A stretch of DNA of 64,000 nucleotides, taken from contig CM065693.1 of the NCBI GenBank assembly GCA_017654935.2, positions 20,562,591 to 20,626,590 of the forward strand, read 5' to 3'. The notes beneath the pieces are model-generated. The model was not told the DNA's origin, did no database searches, and saw only the letters and a list, made by a program, of their open reading frames with translations. The position numbers were made by a program, and so were the translations under genes. The DNA comes from Phymorhynchus buccinoides. Taxonomy: Eukaryota > Mollusca > Gastropoda > Neogastropoda > Raphitomidae. This document shows, piece after piece, positions 1 through 10,800 of this stretch. Every line of letters begins with the position of its first letter. The first letter of the stretch is position 1.

Positions 1-9
1 ACGAGCTCT

Positions 10-300
10 CGCCTTGGCATAAGGCAATGTCAGACCAACTGACATAGGCTAGAACACCGAGGCTACATCAAAATGTTGCTAGGCATAGTTATGCGGGGAT
101 TGTCTTCAGCCATGACAAGCTCCTAGCATAACATCATCAGTCTCCAAAATCCCCCAAAGACGGAGTGTGGCTGCCCAAGTGGCGGGATAATCAAAAACGG
201 TCACACACGTAATGTTCTCATCCCTAGCTGATGCATTTGTACCATAGTGTTCAAGTGCTTCGGCTGTTGGGATGATCCCTGGATTCTTTTAGCCAGGGTT
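10..300 (-). repeat. Dispersed repeat family C copy (~300 bp)
   Basis: One end reads TACCCTGGCTAAAAGACTCC and the other ends in ...TGACACAGCCTT in the opposite copies. Other copies: 14660-15104, 19918-20175, 26158-26395, 29050-29170, 40812-40880, 46012-46170, 53566-53715, 62070-62350. No coding capacity; class not determined. Confidence 0.85.
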
Positions 301-689
301 CGTCAACAACAACAATGAGCTTGTCTGGCTCTGCGGGAGATTCTTCTCCTTCTTCTTTATCAATAGGAATTGTTCGGAAATAATTAAGGAGAGTAATCTT
401 ATGGTGTATGGGAGTGATCTTGCCTAATTCAATCGGTCAAACAGGGGAAGTTACTCTACCATCAGGTAGATCCTGACACACGCGCACACACACACAAACT
501 GCAGCCCCCTCCCCCTTCTACCACCATCCCTTAACCATCTAACGCACCAAACACTCACCCTTCCCACCCACCACTTCTTCCTCCTCCCACCCACCAACAC
601 CTCACCCCATCCCCTTCATCCGCTCACTAACTCCCACCCCATCTCCATCAACGTCCCATCCTAACACAACCCTTCTATCCATACCCTCA

Positions 690-852
690 ACCCACCCACC
701 TGTGCGGCCCAATACCAGCAGCACTGCAATGTACCACTAAGGGGGGTCCCAGGGGGCGGCCAGTCCAGGAGGGTCCCAGGACCCTGGTGGCTTGCTCCTG
801 CACCATTCCACCCCCCCCTCCCCCACAATGTCTTAACCAACTCCCTCACCTG
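690..852 (-). repeat. Detached unit of the PTPN9 exon 11 array (copy E)
   Basis: Minus strand reads LVVHC, then a frame-breaking version of the PTP P-loop with extra bases, followed by an intact ACAG|GTGGGTGGG donor. A SINE at 853-1153 separates it from the other copies. The C-rich stretch at 490-690 probably contains further, unalignable intronic array sequence. Confidence 0.85.
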
Positions 853-1153
853 TTGTTATTATTAAGTTATTAGGTATTATTATTATTATTCAGAAAATTT
901 ATTTAGCGCATTACCTTAAAGCTCAAGTACTTTATAGTCACAGAGGCGTCTCTGTGAAATTCGGGTTGCTCCCACCTGGAGAGCGTGTCACAGCCAGAGG
1001 CGTGCCACCCAATTTATTTATTTTTTGCATGCGATTTTCGTGTGACTGATGAGGAAAGAAGGGGGGGGGGGGGGTGTAAATTTTGACCATATGACAACTT
1101 TTTCGTTGCCAGTGGGATTAACGTGTGCTAAGTGGATGGGCACATGGGACAAT
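853..1153 (-). mobile_element. tRNA-derived SINE (family A), inserted in the exon 11 array
   Basis: Same 3' body as the copies at 3331-3660 and 63533-63895, truncated at its 5' end. It is flanked by the direct repeat ACCTG (848-852 and 1154-1158), and array sequence matches on both sides. Confidence 0.9.
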
Positions 1154-1740
1154 ACCTGTGTGGCCAATACTGGCACTGCAATGCACCACTATGGGGGGGT
1201 CCCACGGTGTGGCCCGTCCAGGAGGGTCCCATAACTCTGGTGGCCTGCCTCTGCACCCCCCTCTCCCCCAAATCAACCCACGTGCCCACACAACCCCCTC
1301 AACCCACCCACCTGTGCAGCCAATACCGGCGCTGCAATGCACCACTATGGGGGGTCCCAGGGGGTGACCCATCCAGGAGGGGCCCAGGGCCCTGGTGGCT
1401 TGCTCCTGCACCCCCCTCTCCCCAAAACAACCCACGTACCCAAACAACCCCCTCAACCCACCCACCTGTGCGGCCAATACCGTCGCTGCAATGCACCACT
1501 ATGGGGGGTCCCTGGGGTCCCAGGGTGTGGCCCGTCCAGGAGGGTCCCATAACTCTGGTGGCCTGCCTCTGCACCCCCCTCTCCCCAAATCAACCCACGT
1601 GCCCAAACAACCCCCTCAACCCACCCACCTGTGCGGCCAATACCGGCGCTGCAATGCACCACTATGGGGGGTCCCAGGGGGTGACCCATCCAGGAGGGGC
1701 CCAGGGCCCTGGTGGCTTGCTCCTGAACCCCCCTCACGTA
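1154..1740 (-). repeat. Tandem array of PTPN9 catalytic-loop exon plus donor (4 units)
   Basis: Units spaced 163, 154 and 156 bp, measured at the P-loop His codon (1654, 1491, 1337, 1181). Minus-strand P-loops: HCSAGIGRT (true exon), [18 protein letters not shown] and HCSASIGHT. The first three are followed by ACAG|GTGGGT; the fourth is cut by the SINE junction just after its donor. Copies beyond the first lie in the intron and should not be translated. Confidence 0.93.
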
Positions 1741-1833
1741 GAACAGGAAGTCCAGGAAGCTCCCCGCGGGCGGCACTCCATAATCAGGCCAGCTGGTGAA
1801 CTGCAGGTGGCTGATCTCCCGGGATTCTCCGGT
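1629..1833 (-). CDS. PTPN9: PTPN9 coding exon 11, WPD loop and catalytic P-loop
   Basis: Residues 550-617 (205 nt). [15 protein letters not shown] carries the general-acid Asp. [15 protein letters not shown] carries the nucleophilic Cys (codon 1651-1653) and the phosphate-binding Arg. The linker between them (about 20 aa) matches the vertebrate spacing, so I read one continuous exon. An internal GTGAGG at 1737 is an alternative donor, but no convincing acceptor follows it. Donor ACAG|GTGGGT. The 3' half is the first unit of a tandem array. Confidence 0.93.
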
Positions 1834-4800
1834 CTGGAGAAGAGTAATGTGATCCACATGGTGGTAACATTAATAATCATGTGTTTTTCTCTATGCTTTA
1901 GTTACTGTATTTTACGGACTATGAAGCGCATCATATGATAAGGCACACCACTCCCAAATTGTACACAAAATTCTGATTTTGTTATTATACTTTATTACTA
2001 GAGTACCGGGTCACTCACGCTGCAGTCACACATTACATTTGGCAGTCTTAACCACTCTGCCACCTTTCTCCCTAATTCTTTTCTAGTTGCTAGGATAATA
2101 AAAAAAAAGAGCACAAAATGTTGAAAAGCTAGTTGTGACCTAAGCTCTACTCCCCCAGGTCTACTTTTACTCTTCTTTCTTTCTTTTCTCTGTCGATCGC
2201 TCAGTCAGTTTCTTGTCATATTAGCGCAGATGTGTCATGCTGCCATTATGCGCCTAACTAAGAAATGGGCTCAGCATGTCCGTCTTCGGCTGAAGAAAAT
2301 CATTGTGCGAGTTTCTTGAACAAAGGCAGGGGAATGGAACAGTAAGGCAGAAAGGTAGTAGATGACAGCAAGCAAAGGGAAAAGGTCAAGTCAAAGAGAG
2401 TGACAGATAAGATGAAGTTACAACAATACAAGCACAGAACTACAGAAGATGGGGGAACTATCTGCACAAAAGACCCCCTGGTATCCCCACGGGGGGTACT
2501 TTTACTCTGACTCCATTGTTTGTTTTTTGCCATCTCGATTTCAACCCAATACTGAACATGAAACCTAGCTAACACAATAAAAAAAAAAAATGACAACCCA
2601 CACACAGTGCATGGGGCAAACAGGTGGACTCACATTCGTGTTGTGCAGAATGAGCTTGGTTTCTGCGTAGTTGTCGATGGCCCGCAAAGAGTTGTTGTAC
2701 ACGATGAACTCCTCAAACTGCTCGTCCGTGTGCTCCTCGTTCGGCCAGTACTGGCCACATTTCATGCGCTGACGCTCTATCGTTCTGAGAGAGAAAATGA
2801 CCAACATTTATCTTTGAGCTGTCTTGCTTCCCCTTTCTTTTATAACAATGAGAGTGCTTAAGGCCTTCGCACACTAGCATCAGGCGTCAATTGTTTCTCA
2901 GAGCAACGCCTTGACGCGTTGACGCCTGCATCACAGCACACATTGTAGCGAGGCAGTGGTGTTCTCTCACACGACTCTTGTCACTTCGCCTCTTGTCGCG
3001 CGAACTTCCTTATTTGGAAAGCAAGGAAAGATTACTCTAGCGTCAGACGCTTTATTTCGGGTTCGAGCAAGTCTGCCATTTTTTTTCTTCAATCAGAGTT
3101 ATGGTCCTTCCGTCTGTTGTGATTGGCTAGTTTCACGATCTCTGCGATCTTGAGCATAAAAATTAGAGCCGGTTCTATTCTCGAGCAACAAAAAATCACG
3201 CAGCTACGCATCAAAAATCCTGCCGTGCCGCGAATCTCTCACACGCAAGCAGCGCATCAAACTGCGCCTTGCAGCAAAAAATCGCCGCGATCTCGAGATC
3301 TTGACGCTAGTGTGCGAAGCCCTTTATACATCTGGGTACAGGGGATTTTTCTTCTCACTTTGCACTAGGCCTTACGGTCTAAATGTTGAGTCTTTCAGAG
3401 GAGACGATAAACCGAGGTCCCATGTGCCCATGCACTTAGCACACGTTAATCCCAGTGGCAACGAAAAAGTTGTCATTTGGTCAGAATTTATCACAACCCA
3501 CCCATCCCCCTCCTCCCTTTCCTTCTTCATCAGTGACACAAAAATCGTATGAAAAAAAAAAGGGTGGCGCGCCTCTGGCTGCGACGCACTCTCCAGGTGG
3601 TAGCAACCCGAATTTCACAGAGATGCCTCTGTGACTATAAACTGCATAATAATAATAATAATCTAAACTAAGCCATGTATATTCCTTTCTCTCTGAGCAA
3701 AATGCAAATCAGAGCAAATGGCTCTATGTTAACAAACACTAAACATAGCTTAAACTGTTCAGAATTATGTTTGTAATGTACCATTAAATTCACTCCAAAA
3801 TTATCCAGAATTAACAGTTTAGATGGCTAAAAGTGTTTTGATTTCACATGTGCAAAACAACAAATTACAGAATGCAAAATAGTGTAATGGCAAAAGTCTC
3901 AGATTGTAACACTACTGGCCTAAACATGTAGAGTGGCACAGTGGTAGCGCGTTCGCTTCCGAGTTCGAATCTTGGTACAGGGGATTTTTCCTCTCACTTT
4001 GCACTAGGCGTTACGGTCTGAATGTGGAGTCTTTCGGATAAACCGAGGTCCCATGCGCCCATGCACTTAGCATACGTTAAACCCAGTGGCAATAAAAAAA
4101 GTTGTCATCTGGTCAAAATTACACCAAAAAATAATTTTAAAAATATATAAAATTGTCTGTGACGTGCTCTCCAGGTGGGAACAACCCGAATTTCACAGAC
4201 GCCTCTGTGACTATAAAGTACCTAATACTAAAGTTATTGTGATAAAACACAGAATGATTTCCAACATACCAAGGAAGGACAATGTCTCTTGTTCACAGGC
4301 ATACTGTAAATGTATAATACAGACAGACAAATGCACAGTCTCTTTATGGAGATTACACCACCACCAAAAACACACACACACACCCATCAACTTACCTGGT
4401 TGTCATGACGATCACCTGGCATTGTTGATGCCAAATCATGCGCCAGAAGTCCACAAAAGTCTTTGGAAGGGGGCCTGCTCATGAAAAGAGGAAGAAATAA
4501 TACAAACCTTGATATAAAAAGGACATCCACAAGACTAAAAAGAGAAGGATGATGATGAGATTAGCGTCCAATTGGTCAGAGACCCTTATGGACGGTAAAA
4601 AATATAAAAAGACTAACAAGTCTTACATTATCAAGGGATTATTCTAATGCCCGTTATTATCAATTGCACTGGTAGTCAATATCAGAAACTTGAAGTCATT
4701 TTTCTTTTCTATTTTTTTACAATTCGTATCAGAGCAGACTTGTGAGGCTATGCATATGGGTATACAAACAAGTGTATGTGAGTGTGTATGCTAAGTAGTC

Positions 4801-7800
4801 TAAGTAGCTAAGTAGTCTAGTGAGATCAATTTCTAAAACAATACATACTCAAATGACGGATTTACATAATTCTGAAAGTTTATAAATATCTCTTGCCCAT
4901 TTGCCTTTTTTCTCCAATAATGAGTATTGCTTGCTGAACCTATATGCTTAACCCTTTTACCGCCAGCCATATTTCAGCCAAAATTCCCCATTAAAATTAC
5001 CCGGGTAGAGAACATAATCCATCTGCAGTATTGGGAATTCTTCTGTGACATAATAAAAATAATGTCTATCCTTACTTCCCAAAACTGATTCAACAGGGTC
5101 TTTGAATAATAGACCCCAATTTGATGCCTTTTAATGACATAGGTGTTAAATCACTGTGGTGCTAAAATGCGACTTTGGCGGTGAAAGGGTTAATAATGTT
5201 TTTCTTTGTTGTTATAACATATTTTATTTCCCTCTCTCATCCTTCCACACCACAATTCCTTCATTCTCTCACACACCCATCCATCAATAAGCATTTTTCA
5301 ATATTAAGCATATGAATAACATTTATACATGTATAAAAAAAAGTATGAATCAGTCGAACAATAAATTACATTTAAAATCTAGTGTTTCTTTGTGTTTCTG
5401 ATTTGAAAGAGTGAATGAGTGAGTGACTGAGTTAATACAGGCATCAGAATACTCCCAGAGTCCAATCCGCGGATGAACAACACTCGCCATGTCGACATCG
5501 AGTCGGACCCCACAAAACTCTAGTCCGTAGTCGGCATCATTGCAATCATTCGCTACCCGATTTCTCGCGGAAAAGTTCAAAGTTCTCACATCATCGTAGT
5601 CTCCCGCTTTCATATCCTCTAAATCGACTTATTTAAAACCCAAATCACAATCACTGTCATCAAAACAAACTCTGAAACAATGAAAGTAAGTCTAGAGAGC
5701 TCTAAACTCGGAAGAAAAAACAAACATGGCCGCGATTTTTCGTTTCTGAAGGCGCAGTATGAAAACAAACCGTTTAAGAATACCATTTGAGAATAAGATC
5801 GCGCTGCCTCATGAAGAACAAACCGCGGCCGGCAGTGCCCAAAGAGCGGCCAGTGGCTACCAAAACTGCGGAAATCCGCAGGCCGTTCTGATGCCTGGTT
5901 TATGTTTTTCTTTGTTAGTACGCAGAAAAAAGACCAGTCACGCTGCGAGATACATGTCATGAGGTAAAGATAATCACAAAGCAGGCGGTTACCCTGTGTG
6001 CATATATAGGCGTTTTTCTGCATGTAGCCGTCGACAAAGTTGGCGTTGATGTAGTCAGATGTGGGATCCCCGTCAATGATGGGAAGGCTGACACGGGAGT
6101 GGTCGTAGCAAAGCACATCGGTGTAACGGTTCTTTGGCAAATTGTGTCGTGCTCTGCAGTAACACATAACAAAGGCCTTTGATTCAAAGTCGACATGATG
6201 TAGTTTTAAAGGGGCACCCTGACGCATTAGTTTTTGAAAAACAACAACGTCGAAATCACCAGGAAAGAGTCTAAGGTGGTACATTTTCTTCACCTCTCTG
6301 CCATAACGGTGCACCTTACGAAATAACTTGTCAGTATAACGGTTCTTTAGAAGGTTGTACCGTGCAATGCATAACACTCAAAGGCCTTGATCTAAGACTG
6401 ATATAACTAACTTAGAGGGCTCTAAAGCTACTTTTCACCTCTTCACCTTAAACAATTATTACGCACCTATGAAAAATCAAGAATAGATAAAGCTCTGCTA
6501 AAACAATTGCACAGAAAGCTTAATTTCTAGCCAACTGTCGGTGCACAATGTACTTGAATCTAACCTGGAGTAGTTGAATAGTTGTAATCTATTACCCCTG
6601 TTAGCTAATATGTTTATAACTAATATAAGCAAAACTGCACAATTCAGCAAAAGGAGAATTAATGCCACACAATTTAACAGATCAATTGAAGAGTTCCCAA
6701 AACCCTACAGTGACAAGGTATGAAAAAGAAGTCCTGACTGAACGCGCTAGCCCCGACCTGCCCAACCAACACGAGAGCAGCCCTCACAGTTAACAGATCA
6801 ACAGACAAATTCCCTAGGCAGACAGTGACAATCCACTACCCCACAAACTCTGACCTGGAGTGGTTGAAGGTGCCGGCGTGGGGCTCCATACGGATGTGGG
6901 CGTACTCGCTGAACAGGCCCTTCTTCTTCATGGCCCTCAGGTGATCCACCAGGGCCTCCAGCGTCAGCCCCGAGTTCTCTGGCATGTGGATCGAGTCGTC
7001 CAGGATGTTCGACCCTGACGACAGCGGACGCTTCTTCCGCGGCAGGCTCTCCCCGGACGACTGGTGCTCGCGCCCGTGCTGCTGCACCTCCCCCGCCGAC
7101 TCCCGCTTGCGGGACTCTGAGCTCCTCCTGGGCCGCTTCTTGGAGTTGTCCTCCTTGTGGTGGTCCCAGTCTCCCTTCTCCTTCTCGCGGTCCTCGTGGT
7201 TGTGCTTCTCGTGGACCGTGTCCTTGGAGCTGACGGAGTCGAAGTCGCTGATGAACTGGTCGGTGGAGTCTGAGGAGTAGGAGTTGGTGACCGAGCCGCA
7301 GGAGCCGCGGGAGGAGGAATTGTTGTGGGGGGCCTTGGGGGCTATGAAGTAGGTGTCCATGTCCGGCCGCAGGCCAGAGGCCACCTCCCCGCAGAGTTGC
7401 AGCCACACAGGGTGCACACTCACCTGCTGGCCTCCTAGGGTCTTGGGCAGCAGCTCTTTGGGCACGTACTGGTTCAGCTCTTGAAGGCTCACCGTGTACA
7501 CCTGGAAACGGTGTTGTTAAGAGAATGAGCTTGTGGGTGAAATCACTTGTTTGTTTTTGGTTTAAACGTTTTTTTATTCAACAATTTCAACTTATAAACA
7601 ATAATGAGGTAACAGGGTAACATCAAGCATATAGCTTATAACATTTGTTTGTTTTTGTTGTTCAGTTTGTTGTTGTTTTTAATTTCTTTCCAAGCTGACT
7701 ACATAGCATCTACAACATAACATAGAATATTAAAAGGATACCACGATGCCGAAAAACTGAATCAGACCAAAACCAAATAACAATAAAATTGAAAAATTTG

Positions 7801-10800
7801 TACATTAACAAAATAAGGAATTTGCTAATTATTTCATCATCATATAGTAAAAAGCCAAGTGTCCGTGTGTGTGTGTGTGTGAAACACAAAACGGGCCTTA
7901 TAACTCCGCCGTTTTTCGACCGAATCGCTTCAAATTTGCTGTGAGCCCTAACGGGGCGATGGCAACGGCAACCGAGGCGGCCGTATCATTTGCGCGGTTT
8001 CGCAAATACGCGAAACGCGCATCCGCCGGCCTCCGCCCGCATAGGCCGGCCTCTCGGCGCCAGTATCTCTGGTATTTTTGGACCGATTGCCTTCAAATTT
8101 GGCAGGTACATGACCGGGGACGGTGACTATCGATGTGCCAAACCGGAAGCGAATCTTCACCTTTTCACAAATAACTCCGCCGTTTCTTAGCCGATTCGCT
8201 TCAAATTTGCTGTCAGGCTTGCTGTGGCCGGGGCAAAGCCTGGCAGAAAGTTTGACGAGAATCGGGAGAGCGCGTCACTCTCAGAGCAGCGCCAACGGGA
8301 AACGGGGCCTTATAACTCCACCGTTTCTTAACCGAATCGCTTCAAATTGGCTGTACTCAGCGTTACCAGTACATGGCGTTACCGTTACTAGGCATTACCG
8401 TTACTAGGGAGAGCGCGTCACTCTCAGAGCAGCGCCAACGGGGCCTTATAACTCCGCCGTTTCTTAACCGAATCGCTTCAAATTTGCTGTACTCAGCGTT
8501 ACCAGTATTTGGCGTTATCGTTACTAGGCGTTACCGTTACTAGGCGTTACCGGTACTCGGCGTTGCGCTAGTTACCATAATTCAATCAAAATTTTCATTT
8601 CAGGGGAAAACAAGGACATAAAAAAATTTCAATACATCATTAATATATCCGACATTTAAGGAATTGAGCACTTATTTGTTCTTAATGATAATCATGTGTA
8701 AAATTACAATACCACCCCCCACCCCTCCCGTGGGGATACCGGGGAGTCTTCTGTACAAATAGTTCCAACACCTTCTGGAAGTTCTGTGCTTGTAACTTCC
8801 TCTAATCTGTCTCTCTCTTTGACTCTGCTTTTTTCCTTGCTTTGTGTCATCTACTATCTTTTTTTTCCCTTTTTTTCTGTCCCATCTTCTGGGCTGTACA
8901 GTGGCGTTGCTCCCACGCCGCTCGTTCCGAATCCCAATTCGCAGCTACACCCGGGTTTGTTCAAGTCGCAGAAACCGAGACCAGCAGTCCAAGGGGAGCG
9001 AATCTATGTTAGGCTGTCAGGAGGCAACCAACCGAGGAGACACTGCACTTCTGCTGAGTCACTTCGGTGGAGTTCAGTGGAGCCTGTTCAGGACACCACC
9101 TACTAAGCCCCCTACTGACGACACTATTCTCTTAGTCGCGGAGCCAGCGTGAGTGAGGTCCTCCTCCGAGGGCGCCACCACGATCGTCCACCGACAGCTC
9201 TCCAGAACACACTGATCCCCATGACTTTGACCCGAACGCACCAAGGCATAGACTGGATTGGAAACCCAAACTGAGGTCACCATGAGAGCAGGGCATCGCA
9301 AAGCCACAGAATTTGAGACATTTTTTAATTTTATGATTGATGGAAAATGAGGCCGATGATAACGATGATGATGATGCTATGGAGTTCCGTATCGGTCTGA
9401 GACTGCATGGCAGGGCTGTATTCTACGCTTCCTTTCATAATGATATCCCGGCGTTAACCAGGCCCGAGAACTACAGACACCTGCAGTGTTGGTCTTGCAA
9501 TTAGAGCAACACTCTCAGAATCGCATCCGTTAAGCGGATGAAACTCGACTGTGTGGTTTCAGTCTTCCCATTGAGCCCATAGCCACTCACTCTGGGTAGG
9601 AGTCGGTCCAGGACCGAAAAAACCCTCGCCTCTGATGGGATTCGAACCCAAGACCTCCCAGCCAGTAGTCCGCGACGCTAACCACTACACCACGGCGGCT
9701 GGTTCTACTATCTTTCTGACCTTTGGCCCATTCTCCTGCCTTTAAAAAAAAAAAAAATCTTCCATATAGTTTTCTCCTTTGAGCTCCTCCAAAATTGGAA
9801 TGTGTCGGCTGAATGCAGACCAGACTTATCTCTGTGAAATTCAGGCTGCTCCCACCTGGAGAGCGCGTTGCCGCAAGCGCAGTGCCACCTTTTTTTGGGG
9901 GGAGGGATGGGGAAGGAGGGAGTGGGGGGGGGGGGGGGGGGGGACTGGGTGAGGAGAGGCTGGGGGTGGACTTGGGAAACCTAGCTACCAATTTGGTCAT
10001 AACAGGCAGCTAGATTTCTTGATGAAATTTAGGTTTTACAACCCCTCGCCTGCAAAAACAGCACATATGGGACGAACTATCAACTAACCATCATTCAAAG
10101 CTCTAAGCAGATCCTGGAGGTACTGCAATACCAGGACTGATCTCAGAGAGCAGTAATATAGTAATTTGTCAAGATTTCTTCTTGCTCTTATCGACTCTTA
10201 ACTGCCGTGAGGTTTTTATGTGTGCTTTAAAGTCCCCATCCGAAGGACTCGACATTCAGTTCGAATTTCCCATCAAACTAGAAAGAATGGGCAAGACCGG
10301 GATTTGAACCCGGGTCACTCACGCATTGAAATTGGCAGATGAACGTCTAAACCACTTTGCCACCTTCCTTCCTCGCCTGTGCTTAAGTAAATCGGTTTAC
10401 TTAATTTAGAAAGCAATGTTTAATTTCCCACTTAAGCTATAGTAGAACTTCATAAAATTAAGCACTGATCTCTCAGTTTTTCTTTGATAAATCATAAATA
10501 GCAGTATAGGTCTTCTTCTTTTTTTTAAGCCACCCATACTCACTTTATCTCTCAGCTTCTCTTTAACAAAGAGCCGCATGATCTTGAAGGGAGCTTTGAA
10601 CCACCCATACTCACTCTATCTCTCAGCTTCTCTTTCACAAAGAGCTGCAGGATCTTGAAGGGAGCTTTGAACCACCCATACTCACTCTATCTCTCAGCTT
10701 CTCTTTCACAAAGAGCCGCAGGATCTTGAAGGGAGCTTTGAACCACCCATACTAACTCTATCTCTCAGCTTCTCTTTCACAAAGAGCCGCAGGATCTTGA

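Noticed and set aside
1738..1833. Ending PTPN9 exon 11 at the GTGAGG donor after ...FLFY
   Set aside because: It would need a further acceptor before the P-loop. None has a pyrimidine tract, while read-through gives the linker length expected for PTPN9.
1132..1938. 268-codon plus-strand open frame
   Set aside because: It is the antisense shadow of the PTPN9 exon 11 array: low stop density from C-rich repeats, while the minus strand has recognisable PTP motifs and splice sites.
5619..6377. 252-codon minus-strand frame as a single gene
   Set aside because: Only 5993-6153 matches PTPN9. The rest runs through introns, a mobile-element fragment and the decayed exon copy.
6798..7406. 202-codon minus-strand frame overlapping PTPN9 exon 7
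   Set aside because: An alternate frame of a GC-rich exon. The 215-codon frame carries the LPKTLGG and HAGTF family motifs and has matching splice phases.
9640..9715. tRNA genes at 9640-9715, 10290-10370, 22390-22450, 3928-3975 and 63533-63600
   Set aside because: A and B boxes are present, but stems do not pair as a tRNA, and each head leads into a repeated body, so they are SINE heads.
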